Made by a program: the position numbers and the translations under genes. Below, piece by piece: positions 45,061-54,505 of a stretch of DNA of 64,000 nucleotides (positions are counted from its first letter, which is position 1; every line of letters begins with the position of its first letter). Below the pieces are notes generated by a model that saw only the letters and a list, made by a program, of their open reading frames with translations, was not told the origin of the DNA and did no database searches. This DNA comes from Agarivorans gilvus (lineage in GTDB: Bacteria; Pseudomonadota; Gammaproteobacteria; Enterobacterales; Celerinatantimonadaceae), in assembly GCF_001420915.1 (NCBI RefSeq), contig NZ_CP013021.1, positions 2,770,001-2,834,000 on the forward strand, written 5' to 3'.

Positions 45061-46685
45061 CCCCCAAAGAGTTTGCTCGATTCAGGCAGATTAACCGCAC
45101 CCTATGCCGTTATGGCATAGACCAACTGCTACCTAAACGTTTATGGCCGTGGCCTTTACGGTTGTTACGCTCGCTGGTTTTTTGGTGGCGCAACCAGCAT
45201 AAAGATGACTCTGCTGGTGCCAGAATACGTTTTGCCATGGAAGAGCTAGGGCCGGTATTTATTAAATTCGGTCAGATGATGTCTACCCGCCGGGATTTGC
45301 TGCCGCCAGAAATTGCCGATGAGCTAGCGTTGTTGCAAGATCAGGTATCGCCCTTTAGTGGTGAGCTGGCCAAGCAACAAATTGAACTCGCCTTAGAGCA
45401 GCCGGTGGAAAGCCTATTTGATAACTTTGACATGCAGCCCTTGGCTTCGGCTTCCATCGCTCAGGTGCATACCGCGCGTTTGAAGGAGAATGGCCAAGAG
45501 GTGGTATTAAAGGTAATTCGACCGGGCATTGAGCAGACCATTTTGTCTGACATTGCTTTGATGCAGCGTTTAGCTGGCTGGTTTGCTCGCTTCTTTAGTG
45601 ACGGCCGTCGCTTGCGTCCTCGCGAAGTGGTAGAAGAATACCGCAAAACCATTGTTGATGAATTGGATTTGGCGCGAGAGGCTTCCAATGCGATTCAGTT
45701 ACGACGCAATTTCTTGAATGCCAAAGAGCTTTACATTCCAGAAGTCTATAGCGATTTATGTCGTAAAAACCTGTTAGTTATGGAGCGCATCTACGGTATT
45801 CCGGTAGCCAATATCGACGAGCTAACGGCGCAGAATACCAATATGAAATTATTGGCGGAGCGTGGCGTAGAGGTGTTTTTTACTCAGGTCTTTCGCGATA
45901 GCTTTTTCCATGCCGACATGCATCCGGGCAATATCTTTGTTTCGCGTGAACACCCTGAAGATCCACAGTATATTGGCATCGATTGCGGCATCGTCGGCAC
46001 TCTAAACAAAGAAGATCAGCGTTATTTGGCAGAAAACTTTCTCGCCTTTTTTAATCGCGATTATCATAAAGTGGCCCAGCTCCATATCGACAGTGGTTGG
46101 GTGCCCGCCGATACCAAAGTGGAAGAATTTGAAGCAGCCATTCGTACCGTGTGTGAGCCAATTTTTGCCAAACCGCTGTCGGAGATTTCCTTTGGCCATG
46201 TATTGTTGAATTTATTTAACACTGCTCGACGCTTCAACATGGAAGTGCAGCCACAACTTGTGTTGCTACAAAAAACGCTATTGTATGTTGAAGGCTTGGG
46301 TCGACAGCTTTACCCTGAGCTAGATTTATGGGCCACTGCAAAACCATTCCTTGAACGTTGGATGCGCAAGCAAGTGGGGCCAGAGGCAGTATTTAAAGCC
46401 TTGAAAGAAAAAGCGCCTTACTGGTTAGAAACGCTGCCGCATTTGCCTGAGTTGGTTTATGATAATTTGCAGTTGGCTAAGCAACAACAACTTAAGTTTC
46501 AGAAATTTACGGCCCAATATTTGCTGCAACAGAAACAACGCCAGCGCAGTTTACTGTTAGCACTGGGGGCGGGGTCGAGTTTAATTTCTGCAGCTTTATT
46601 GTATCCCAGCCTTCCACTGGTGGCTTTGGCTTTGGCCTTGAGCAGCGTAGCCATTGGTTTGACTAGCTGGTGGCAACTAAAATAG
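45057..46685 (+). CDS. ubiB: UbiB kinase-like ubiquinone biosynthesis protein
   Basis: 542 residues of the ABC1/ADCK/UbiB atypical kinase family. The KxGQ motif (FIKFGQMMSTRRDLLP), the ALAS-to-Ala-rich loop PLASASIAQVHTA, VVLKVIRPG with the nucleotide-binding Lys, HADMHPGNIF and IGIDCGIVG are all present. C-terminus has two membrane helices (LLLALGAGSSLISAALLYP and the following). It is an ATPase needed for ubiquinone synthesis at the inner membrane. Confidence 0.95.
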   Translation: MTPKEFARFRQINRTLCRYGIDQLLPKRLWPWPLRLLRSLVFWWRNQHKDDSAGARIRFAMEELGPVFIKFGQMMSTRRDLLPPEIADELALLQDQVSPFSGELAKQQIELALEQPVESLFDNFDMQPLASASIAQVHTARLKENGQEVVLKVIRPGIEQTILSDIALMQRLAGWFARFFSDGRRLRPREVVEEYRKTIVDELDLAREASNAIQLRRNFLNAKELYIPEVYSDLCRKNLLVMERIYGIPVANIDELTAQNTNMKLLAERGVEVFFTQVFRDSFFHADMHPGNIFVSREHPEDPQYIGIDCGIVGTLNKEDQRYLAENFLAFFNRDYHKVAQLHIDSGWVPADTKVEEFEAAIRTVCEPIFAKPLSEISFGHVLLNLFNTARRFNMEVQPQLVLLQKTLLYVEGLGRQLYPELDLWATAKPFLERWMRKQVGPEAVFKALKEKAPYWLETLPHLPELVYDNLQLAKQQQLKFQKFTAQYLLQQKQRQRSLLLALGAGSSLISAALLYPSLPLVALALALSSVAIGLTSWWQLK

Positions 46686-46729
46686 TAGTGTGGGTTAAGT
46701 GACCCTCTAAATGGAAAAAGGAAAAACAC

Positions 46730-46972
46730 ATGGGTGGAATTAGTATTTGGCAACTGTTGATCGTTGCGGTCATTGTGGTGCTGTTATTTGGCACTAAGAA
46801 GTTGCGTAATATTGGCGGTGACTTAGGCTCTGCGGTGAAGGGTTTTAAAAATGCCATGAGTGATGATGAAAACAAAACTAAAGATTCATCTAGCCCTGAG
46901 CAACTCAGCCAAAACAAACAACAGAGCGAAGACGCTAAAGAAAGCAGCAAAAGCAAAGACCAACAAGGCTAA
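46730..46972 (+). CDS. tatA: Sec-independent translocase subunit TatA
   Basis: 80 residues: N-terminal transmembrane helix (ISIWQLLIVAVIVVLLFG), hinge FGTKKLRNIGGDLG, amphipathic helix GSAVKGFKNAM and a charged tail. Forms the pore of the Tat pathway that exports folded proteins, likely including the Tat-signal dehydrogenase subunit at 12.7 kb. AAAAAGGAAA precedes the ATG; tatB starts two bases after its stop. Confidence 0.96.
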   Translation: MGGISIWQLLIVAVIVVLLFGTKKLRNIGGDLGSAVKGFKNAMSDDENKTKDSSSPEQLSQNKQQSEDAKESSKSKDQQG

Positions 46973-46974
46973 GC

Positions 46975-47352
46975 ATGTTTGATATCGGTTTTTGGGAGCT
47001 CATTTTAATCTCGGTAATGGGCCTAGTGGTACTGGGGCCAGAGCGCTTGCCGGGTGCGATTCGCAGCGTCATGGCAGTGGTCAGAAAAGTGAAAAGCTCG
47101 GTATCATCGGTTACCGATGAGCTAAAGCAAGAGCTTGAGCTTGATGAGCTTCATCGCAACCTAAAAAAGGCCGAACAGCAGGGTTTGGAATCGTTGAATG
47201 GCGATTTAAAAGACTCGTTTGAGACTTTAAAAGCGCGTGCTGATTCGGTTAATCGCCCTTATTCTGACAAGCCATCAGTCAGTGATGCGCCGGCATCTGA
47301 TGAAGTTGATAGCAACCCTAAAACCCGCCAAGAAGAAAAAGATAAGTCATGA
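46975..47352 (+). CDS. tatB: Sec-independent translocase subunit TatB
   Basis: 125 residues. N-terminal FDIGFWELILISVMGLVVLGPERLPGAIR, with the conserved Glu in the helix and the PERLP hinge, followed by a long amphipathic helix and an acidic tail. With TatC it forms the signal-peptide receptor. Overlaps tatC by 4 bp. Confidence 0.96.
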   Translation: MFDIGFWELILISVMGLVVLGPERLPGAIRSVMAVVRKVKSSVSSVTDELKQELELDELHRNLKKAEQQGLESLNGDLKDSFETLKARADSVNRPYSDKPSVSDAPASDEVDSNPKTRQEEKDKS

Positions 47353-48101
47353 GTGAAGACGCTAACGCCAGCGCGCAGCCGCTAATTGAACATTTAGTTG
47401 AGTTGCGTAATCGCCTGTTACGCAGTGTATTGGCCTGCTTGCTGATTTTTCTGGGTTTGGTGTACTTTGCCAACGACATCTATTCGGCTTTAGCAGAGCC
47501 CTTGCTAAGTGTATTACCTGAAAATGCCAGCATGATTGCCACCGACGTAGCGGCACCGTTTTTTACCCCAATTAAATTAACCCTAGTGGCATCAATCTTT
47601 TTAGCCATGCCTTACTTGTTGGCACAAGCTTGGGGCTTTATTGCACCAGGTTTGTATCAACATGAGCGTAAATTACTCATTCCACTAGTGTTTGGCTCTG
47701 GGGTTTTGTTTTACGCCGGGGTGGCTTTTGCCTATTTTGTGGTATTTCCACTGGCCTTTGCCTTCTTTACCGCAGTTGCGCCGGAAGGGGTCACCATAGC
47801 CACCGATATCTCTAATTATTTGGATTTTGTGCTGAAGCTGTTTTTTGCCTTTGGCCTGGCCTTTGAGATCCCGATTGCCACAGTCTTGCTCTGCTGGTCC
47901 GGGGCGACTTCAGCCCAACAATTGCGGGCTAAACGCCCTTATGTAATTGTTGGGGCCTTTGTGGTGGGCATGTTGCTCACTCCTCCTGATGTGATTTCAC
48001 AAACTCTGCTAGCCCTGCCAATGTGGTTGCTGTTTGAGGTAGGACTGTTTTTTGCGCGCTTTTATGTAAGCAAAGACGACCAACAAAGCAGCGAAGCTTA
48101 A
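47349..48101 (+). CDS. tatC: Sec-independent translocase subunit TatC
   Basis: 250 residues with six membrane helices. Signal-binding residues in PLIEHLVELRNRLLRS and the periplasmic-loop Phe/Glu motif (AFFTAVAPEGV) as well as FGLAFEIPIA are conserved. TatC recognises twin-arginine signals. Confidence 0.97.
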   Translation: MSEDANASAQPLIEHLVELRNRLLRSVLACLLIFLGLVYFANDIYSALAEPLLSVLPENASMIATDVAAPFFTPIKLTLVASIFLAMPYLLAQAWGFIAPGLYQHERKLLIPLVFGSGVLFYAGVAFAYFVVFPLAFAFFTAVAPEGVTIATDISNYLDFVLKLFFAFGLAFEIPIATVLLCWSGATSAQQLRAKRPYVIVGAFVVGMLLTPPDVISQTLLALPMWLLFEVGLFFARFYVSKDDQQSSEA

Positions 48102-48108
48102 GCGCCCT

Positions 48109-48897
48109 ATGTTTGATATCGCTCTTAACCTGACCAGCTCGCAGTTTGATAAAGACCGTGAGCAGGTGTTGCAACGTGCCCAAGAGGCTGGGGTGAACGG
48201 CATGTTGCTGCTCGCCAGTGACTTAGCCGAGAGTCAACATGTGTGTGACTTAGCCGCCCAGTGGCCCCAGCTTTGTTACGCTACCGCTGGAGTGCATCCT
48301 CACGATGCTAAATCTGTTTCCGTAGATGATATTAGCCAGCTAAAACCCTTGTTAGCCCAAACGCAAGTGGTGGCAGTGGGGGAATGTGGCTTAGATTTTA
48401 ATCGTGACTTCTCTCCACGGCCGCAGCAGCTGGCGATTTTTGAAGCTCAGCTGGCCTTAGCTGCCGAATTGAATATGCCGGTGGTGATGCACGAGCGCGA
48501 TGCGCATCAGGCCTTCATCGACATAGTGAAACGTTGGCGCGACCAGCTACCCGGTGCGGTGCTGCACTGTTTTACCAGTGACCAACAAGCCCTGAAAGCC
48601 TGCCTTGATTTGGATTTATACATCGGCATTACTGGCTGGGTGTGTGACGAGCGCCGTGGCCTAGACTTACAGCAGCGGGTTCGTGAAATCCCTTCCCAGC
48701 GGCTGCTGTTAGAAACTGATGCTCCCTATCTTTTACCGCGCGATCTGCGGCCTAAACCCAAAAGTCGGCGTAACGAACCCTGTTATTTAGGGCATATTTA
48801 CCAGCGTGTCGCCGAGTTACGTCAGCAGCCTTTAACAGACTTAACTCGGCAAGTAGCCGACAACGCAGCCCGTTTATTTCAACTCCCCTCTTATTAA
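48109..48897 (+). CDS. tatD: TatD metal-dependent DNase
   Basis: 262 residues. Matches E. coli TatD almost throughout: MFDIALNLTSSQF, AGVHPHD, VGECGLDF, VLHCFTS, GITGWVCDERRG, LETDAPYLLPRDL. Metal ligands (His, Glu, Asp) of the TIM-barrel amidohydrolase fold are intact. The E. coli enzyme is a 3'-5' exonuclease used in repair of oxidative damage. It is not needed for Tat export but shares the operon. Confidence 0.95.
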   Translation: MFDIALNLTSSQFDKDREQVLQRAQEAGVNGMLLLASDLAESQHVCDLAAQWPQLCYATAGVHPHDAKSVSVDDISQLKPLLAQTQVVAVGECGLDFNRDFSPRPQQLAIFEAQLALAAELNMPVVMHERDAHQAFIDIVKRWRDQLPGAVLHCFTSDQQALKACLDLDLYIGITGWVCDERRGLDLQQRVREIPSQRLLLETDAPYLLPRDLRPKPKSRRNEPCYLGHIYQRVAELRQQPLTDLTRQVADNAARLFQLPSY

Positions 48898-49059
48898 TCG
48901 AGACTTATTCTACTCTTTTGACATTTTGCGCAATTTTACGGCGTGGTTTTTGCTTGGCGTTATTCTGAAAAGCTTTCTATGCTTGGTAGATAATACTAAG
49001 TCAGCCCAGTTGAAGCATATAACAAGGGTTAAAACCCTATTCAAGGATTAGAATTAACT

Positions 49060-49977
49060 GTGAACACGCAAGCCTTAACTAAATCTTTCGCCACTATGAT
49101 GGTATTGCTGATGCTGCTGTTTAGCACTGGTAGCTGGGCGGCGATAGTCAACAATAACCACCTTTACCAAACCAGCCAAGAGATTCAGCAACAACTACAA
49201 GCGATTCGCCAGCACCAGCAACAAGCAACTTTAACGCTGCAAGCTCCAATTTTTGCTGACAAGCTAGCCATTCATTTAGTTTTTAAGGCTCAACAACTAA
49301 ACCAGTTGGCTGCCAATTTACAAACACAACATGGCATACAGCCTAGTGAGGTGGCTAACATTCCCTACCGAGTCATGCGCCCGCGTAATGTTATGCCTTA
49401 TTTGCAGCAGTTATCACAGCAGCTGGCTTCAGTGGCGCAAGGCTTAGGTATCAATCAGCCTGTGCAGGCGGAATTACCTTTAGGAAAGTCGGTGAATGAC
49501 GTGTATCAGCAGTTGGTGGTGATAGAGCTGTTGCTAGAAGGGCTACTGGAGCGCGAGGATCAACAGGTGTTAGCCAGAAACCTACAGCAGATTGAACAAG
49601 ATTTATTGCTAGTGAGTAAGGCTAGCCAACGACCACTGCAGTTTCATGCGGTCACCGGCATTACAGGGCGTGAGATGAGTGATGTCAACATCATGCTGTT
49701 TCAAAGCCTGCATCTATTTCAACGTTTGTTGCGCCAGTTAGAGGTTGAACCCAGTGATCCGGGCAGGCTACCAGTGGGGGACTCCAGTTCGTATCAAGTG
49801 GTGGATTCAAGTGTCACTTTAAAAGCTGAACTGCATCGGCTTAAAACCAAATTGCAATTAGAGCAAGATAGCCAAGTAGACGGCGGGCTACAGTTTAGTG
49901 ATGCCAATCAAGCCTATGCTGAGGCGCTAAAACTGCGTAACGGTTTGCTCATGATCTTAGGGGAGCCAGCCTTATGA
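49060..49977 (+). CDS. periplasmic helical protein coupled to a chemoreceptor
   Basis: 305 residues with a GTG start and signal peptide (MMVLLMLLFSTGSWAA). The mature protein is almost all helix, Gln/Leu-rich, with VMRPRNVMPYLQQL and a long coiled-coil character; no known domain. Its stop overlaps the chemoreceptor's start (ATGATGG), so translation is coupled. The likely role is a periplasmic partner that presents a ligand to the receptor, as in some two-protein sensing pairs, but this is inference. Confidence 0.6.
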   Translation: MNTQALTKSFATMMVLLMLLFSTGSWAAIVNNNHLYQTSQEIQQQLQAIRQHQQQATLTLQAPIFADKLAIHLVFKAQQLNQLAANLQTQHGIQPSEVANIPYRVMRPRNVMPYLQQLSQQLASVAQGLGINQPVQAELPLGKSVNDVYQQLVVIELLLEGLLEREDQQVLARNLQQIEQDLLLVSKASQRPLQFHAVTGITGREMSDVNIMLFQSLHLFQRLLRQLEVEPSDPGRLPVGDSSSYQVVDSSVTLKAELHRLKTKLQLEQDSQVDGGLQFSDANQAYAEALKLRNGLLMILGEPAL

Positions 49978-51917
49978 TGGATAAACTTAGCTTAAGCCAA
50001 AAAATCGCCTTAATTCCGCTGGGCATAGTGCTATTGCTGGCTGCTATGTTGTGGCGAGGGCAGCACTCGTTAAGCTCTGTAGAGCAACAAACAGCCGATT
50101 TTTCAGAAACTATCGAACCGCGAGCCCGCTTGGCGGGGGCGCTGTCGGTAAATGCGCTACAGCGTTTGGTGGTGCAAGCACAATACCGACAAACTGAAGA
50201 GCCGCAATTGTTAGAAAACTATCGTCAATTGGCTGAACAGGCCAAACAATTCAATAGTAGTTCTCATTTAAGGTATTTCGAGAACGCCCAGCAAATCAGT
50301 GACAATAGCCAAGCCCTCGATCAACATTTTATTGATGACTTAGTACCGAGTTTAGCCGAGTTAAGCCGTTTAGAAAGTGCCGTTTTGGGCCAATATGTGC
50401 CACAAATTTTAGCGAAAAGTGCCGATATTCATGCCACGCTTGATCTGGCCAATGCGGGCAGTTTACCGGCATTAACGGTGAGTTTAGCTAATCATGTGCA
50501 GGCCGCTTCTTTAGCGCTGATGCGCCATCTAAAACGTGCCGAACCCCGCAGTAAGGACCAATTTTACTTACAACTGTTTGGTGCACAAAATGACCTACTT
50601 GATCTACAAACAGGCTTAAATCGTGAGTTTCACCAAGTGTGGATTAGTCAAGTCGCCGAGCAGCTTGAACTGTTTACCCAAGCCGCGAGTCGCCTATTTG
50701 AATTGCTGCAACAGCAACAGGGGCTGATGAATGACTTGCTCGAACCCGCCGCTGAACAGGTGGTGACGGCGGCCACCTCTAGCCAGCAAAACCAGTGGCA
50801 GGTATTAAGCTCTTCCAGTCGAGAGATTAATCAACACTTGCAGAATACCGCTTGGACAAACCTAGCTTTTGGCCTTTCCATTGTTGTTATTGCCTTGTTG
50901 ATGAGCTGGGTGATCACCCGTTTAATTCGTCAGCCGGTGGTGACCATGGTGCAAGCGATGCAGGCGATAGCGCAAGGAGACGGTGATTTAACCCAGCGCT
51001 TAAGTGTTAAGGGCAAGGACGAGATAGCTCAGTTGGCGTTGGCCTTTAATCAATTTATCGACTTGTTGCAGTCCACCGTTAGCAGCATTAACCAGAATGT
51101 GGAACGGCTGAGCTTTGCTGCGCAGCAGTTGAATGATTTAGCCCAAGACTCACAGCAACAGGTTGGAGAGCAGCAACATGCAGTGGCCGTGGTAAGTGAG
51201 CATGTGGGGCAGCTTGCTCAAGGCTTTAGCAGTGTGGCCGAGCATGTTCGCACCGCTGACCAGTCTGCGGGGGCTATTGATCAGGCCTCTTTACAGGGGC
51301 GGCAGTTAACCCAAGCGGCTACCTCACAGATCGAGCATTTGGTGACTCAGGTGGATGGCGCCTCGGAAGACATGCGAGAGTTAGCGCAAAACAGCCAAGA
51401 AGCCAGCAAAATTTTGGATGTGATTAACAGCATTGCCGAGCAAACCAATTTATTAGCCTTGAATGCAGCTATTGAGGCAGCGCGAGCCGGCGAGCATGGC
51501 CGAGGTTTTGCGGTGGTAGCCGATGAGGTGCGTAATTTAGCCAAGAAAACCCAAGATTCCACCGAGCAAATCGAGCAAATGATGGCGGATTTAGTGAGTG
51601 GTGCAGAGAAAACAGAAGCGCAAATGCAACAAGGCAAGCAGCAGGCCAGTGCCAGTTTTGAGCTAATGTCTGAAATGCAGCAGTCGGTTCAGCAAACCCA
51701 TCACTTGGTGAGTAATATTACTCAGTTATTGGATGATGTGAGCAGTGCTTGCGATACTCAGCTAAGTACTTCAGATACGGTGGTTGTCGAAATGAAAGGC
51801 ATTGAGTCGGCGGCGCAACGTAGTTTACAAGGCACCGAGCACACCGCCGAACAAGCCCACAAAGTGGGAGAGTTGAGCCGCCTAATTCAGGCCAGCATAG
51901 CCAATTTCAAGGTATAA
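49974..51917 (+). CDS. methyl-accepting chemotaxis protein
   Basis: 647 residues. TM1 at about 10-28, a large helical periplasmic domain (about 30-295, Gln/Leu-rich, no Cache pattern recognised), TM2 at about 298-318, a HAMP domain (about 320-370), and a cytoplasmic signalling domain with the hairpin EQTNLLALNAAIEAARAGEHGRGFAVVADEVR (about 488-519). Glu/Gln-rich heptads provide methylation sites. It has no C-terminal CheR-binding pentapeptide (ends NFKV). It overlaps the preceding periplasmic-protein gene by 4 bp. Confidence 0.93.
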   Translation: MMDKLSLSQKIALIPLGIVLLLAAMLWRGQHSLSSVEQQTADFSETIEPRARLAGALSVNALQRLVVQAQYRQTEEPQLLENYRQLAEQAKQFNSSSHLRYFENAQQISDNSQALDQHFIDDLVPSLAELSRLESAVLGQYVPQILAKSADIHATLDLANAGSLPALTVSLANHVQAASLALMRHLKRAEPRSKDQFYLQLFGAQNDLLDLQTGLNREFHQVWISQVAEQLELFTQAASRLFELLQQQQGLMNDLLEPAAEQVVTAATSSQQNQWQVLSSSSREINQHLQNTAWTNLAFGLSIVVIALLMSWVITRLIRQPVVTMVQAMQAIAQGDGDLTQRLSVKGKDEIAQLALAFNQFIDLLQSTVSSINQNVERLSFAAQQLNDLAQDSQQQVGEQQHAVAVVSEHVGQLAQGFSSVAEHVRTADQSAGAIDQASLQGRQLTQAATSQIEHLVTQVDGASEDMRELAQNSQEASKILDVINSIAEQTNLLALNAAIEAARAGEHGRGFAVVADEVRNLAKKTQDSTEQIEQMMADLVSGAEKTEAQMQQGKQQASASFELMSEMQQSVQQTHHLVSNITQLLDDVSSACDTQLSTSDTVVVEMKGIESAAQRSLQGTEHTAEQAHKVGELSRLIQASIANFKV

Positions 51918-52231
51918 ACTCACTCTAAGCCGCTAGCCGTTTGTACGTTGGCGGCTTAAGTAAGGCGAAGTTAGTGAGTTTTTTCAATTTATGTCGTTTT
52001 TATTTCCTGCTTATTGAAATGGTTTTCGCTTTTTAAAGAAAAGCCTTTCTTCAAACTAACTTAGTTAATAGTTTCGGTTTTTGATTTTTATTTGATTTCT
52101 GTTGGGTTTTTATTGGTTTTTTCTGATTTTTTGCCGACATTGAGCTTCATATTTGTTTCATAAATAGCCGCTAGCTTTCCCGCCAATACTATCTAGATCC
52201 GCCGTTCATTTATTTATATTGAGGAAAGATA
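51918..52231. other. intergenic, with hairpin and T-rich leader
   Basis: About 310 bp. TAAGCCGC (51926-51933) pairs with GCGGCTTA (51951-51958), a hairpin behind the chemoreceptor gene without T-run. The rest up to the phosphatase is markedly T-rich. TCAT boxes at 52147-52150 and 52158-52161 are 11 bp apart, the spacing of a Pho box, but the match to CTGTCAT is poor. Confidence 0.4.
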
Positions 52232-54469
52232 ATGCAATTAGGGAAAGTATTTAAAGTTGCCGCCGGTGTGACAATTGTTGCAGCCGTTGCGGGCTGTTCC
52301 GACGATACCGAGTATGTTTATGTTGAGCCGCCTGCCATTGCCGACAGCATTGATTTAGGTCCTTTTAAATGTACTGAGGAAGAGTTGGCGGAAAATGCCA
52401 GCAAAGATTGTCGTTTGTACATTAAGGGTTCTATGAATAGTTGGTCTTCGCGCCCAGAGGCACAACTTCACTATCAGGGTGAGGGCCAATACATTGCCTT
52501 GTTTAGCATGCAACCCGGCGAGTATTCATTCAAAATTGCTGATCCAGATTGGAGTAATGAACGTGATTTGGCGATAGGTGAAGAGGCCAACCCACAAGTT
52601 GAATTCGATGTGGCCATGGCTTTGCAGCGTAAGTACGACGACTTCGGCAACCAAAACATGGACATTAGCGTAAGCGGTGATGAAGACCAAGTATTCCGCT
52701 TTACTCTCGATGCCTCTGAGGGGATTAATACCCCAAGCTTGTTGATTGAAAATATCTCTGCCAGTGATGTAGATAATTTAACTCAGCCAATGTATTTAGT
52801 CGGTACTTTTAACGACTGGAGTGCCGATGCCAGCAGCCAATTTGAGTATGTAGGCGCGGGTAACTACCAGCTTCAAGTTAACTTTGCTGACGCAGGTACC
52901 ATTAGCTTCAACCTTCAACAAGGCAGTAATGAGCCACTAGTGTATGGCTCCTTAGACAATCAACCGATTAGTCTTAGCGAAGGCCAATCGTCTTTAACTA
53001 CCTTCCCTGGTGGCAAAATGTCGGCGCAAGTTGAAGCGGGCAGCTATGTGTTTTCCTTATCTACCTTGGGTGATGGTCAGTTAGCGGTACCGCTCACCTT
53101 GGCTAAGGTGCGCGCGGTAGCAGGGCACGATACCATTACCGCCCCTAATGTTGCGACTAGCCTTACCGCCGATGGCAGTTCATTTGCCGAGTCTTACGAT
53201 TGGCAAACCGAAGGTAGCATGGGCATTAGCTTAGTTGATGATACTACTCAAACCCCAGCTGATGTTCGCCAATTGGCGAGCGCCGATGCCACTGGTCGTT
53301 ACACCGTGAATCTCACCACCAACCAAGGCATGGCCACCGAAGCTAGCGATAGCCAAGAAGTGGATGTGATAGACCTTGTGCCCGCGCAAAACATCGTGAT
53401 GATGATTGGCGATGGTATGGGTTACGGTCAGTTAGATATTACTCGCGCTTACCAAGGCGAAGCCTTGTTCTTGGAATCGGGCAAGCATCGCGGCCAAATT
53501 AAAACCGCCAGTGCCGACACTTTGGGTTATGAAAACTTAGCCGAATTAGGCATGAACTATTATACCGATTCAGCCGCGGCGGCGACTGCTATGTCGACTG
53601 GTCGCAAAGCGATTTCTGGCACCATTGCTCAGGCTCGCCCAGGCGATGGCTCTGATCTACAAACCATTTTGGAATATGCTCAGGCGCAAGGCAAATCGGT
53701 AGGTGTGGTTGCTACGTCGCACTGTGTGCATGCCACCCCTGCGGCTTTTGCTTCGCATGGCCCTAATCGTAATGACTTTGTGACTCTTGCTCAAAGTATG
53801 TTTGGTGATGTAAAACCCAACGTGGCCTTATGCGGTAGCAAGCAGGTGGATGGAGTCGACGTGGTTAGCCAGCAAGCCGCATTAGGTGGTTATACGGTAG
53901 TGACAACTAAAACCGATATGATCCCCGCTGTGGCGGCGCTACCTGCTACCGACCCTAATGCAGAAATTTTGTTTGCTGGGGTATTTGGTGAGAATGAAAT
54001 TCCTTACGTATTGCCGTTAGATGGACAAAAGAGCTACGCCGAGCAAGATATTCCGCAGTTGAATGAAATGGCGCAAGTAGCTATCGAAATCTTGTCGAAA
54101 AACCCCAATGGTTTTGTATTGATGGTGGAAGGCTCGCAAATCGACTTCGCTGGCCATATCAACGATGAAGAGCGTTTGATTCACGAAACTATCGAGTTTG
54201 ATCAAACCGTGCAACAAGTGGCGAACTGGGCCGAACTACGCAGCGATAGCATGGTGATTGTAACCGCAGACCACGAAACCGGTGGCTTGAAACTGGAGAA
54301 AACCAACGGAGTTGGCGTGGTGCCAGAAGTAAGCTGGAAGTGGGGCAGCCATACTAACGCTGATGTGCCGATTGCCTCTTGGGGTCTCAACTCTCAAGCC
54401 TTTGTTGGCCGCACCGTAGACAATACTGCGATTTACAATGTGATGCGTGGCGCGCTAGACGCCGAGTAA
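52232..54469 (+). CDS. alkaline phosphatase lipoprotein with N-terminal carbohydrate-binding-like domains
   Basis: 745 residues. Lipobox AVAGC at about residue 23. Residues 50-140 (YIKGSMNSWSS ... LFSMQPGEYSFKIAD) and 185-260 (YLVGTFNDWSADA) resemble the E-set/starch-binding domains of pullulanases; an Ig-like segment follows (about 290-380). Residues 385-745 form an alkaline phosphatase: MMIGDGMGYGQ (metal ligand), phosphoserine motif YTDSAAAATAMSTGRKA, IDFAGHIND, TADHETGG and GSHTNADVP supply Zn/Mg ligands. It would release phosphate at the cell surface, anchored in the outer membrane, possibly bound to polysaccharide. A signal and GAGGAAAG ribosome site are clear. Confidence 0.88.
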   Translation: MQLGKVFKVAAGVTIVAAVAGCSDDTEYVYVEPPAIADSIDLGPFKCTEEELAENASKDCRLYIKGSMNSWSSRPEAQLHYQGEGQYIALFSMQPGEYSFKIADPDWSNERDLAIGEEANPQVEFDVAMALQRKYDDFGNQNMDISVSGDEDQVFRFTLDASEGINTPSLLIENISASDVDNLTQPMYLVGTFNDWSADASSQFEYVGAGNYQLQVNFADAGTISFNLQQGSNEPLVYGSLDNQPISLSEGQSSLTTFPGGKMSAQVEAGSYVFSLSTLGDGQLAVPLTLAKVRAVAGHDTITAPNVATSLTADGSSFAESYDWQTEGSMGISLVDDTTQTPADVRQLASADATGRYTVNLTTNQGMATEASDSQEVDVIDLVPAQNIVMMIGDGMGYGQLDITRAYQGEALFLESGKHRGQIKTASADTLGYENLAELGMNYYTDSAAAATAMSTGRKAISGTIAQARPGDGSDLQTILEYAQAQGKSVGVVATSHCVHATPAAFASHGPNRNDFVTLAQSMFGDVKPNVALCGSKQVDGVDVVSQQAALGGYTVVTTKTDMIPAVAALPATDPNAEILFAGVFGENEIPYVLPLDGQKSYAEQDIPQLNEMAQVAIEILSKNPNGFVLMVEGSQIDFAGHINDEERLIHETIEFDQTVQQVANWAELRSDSMVIVTADHETGGLKLEKTNGVGVVPEVSWKWGSHTNADVPIASWGLNSQAFVGRTVDNTAIYNVMRGALDAE

Positions 54470-54475
54470 GTAAGG

Positions 54476-54502
54476 AGCCCCGGCCAAGCCGGGGCTTAAT
54501 TT
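54476..54502 (+). terminator. hairpin between phosphatase and DUF3299 genes
   Basis: Perfect 9-bp stem AGCCCCGGC / GCCGGGGCT with a CAA loop, then TAATTT. The next gene starts within 10 bases, so it may only reduce read-through. Confidence 0.65.
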
Positions 54503-54505
54503 AAA

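Noticed and set aside
52144..52162. Pho box upstream of the alkaline phosphatase
   Set aside because: Spacing of the TCAT units is right, but only 4-5 of 7 positions match each CTGTCAT repeat; not strong enough to annotate as a site.
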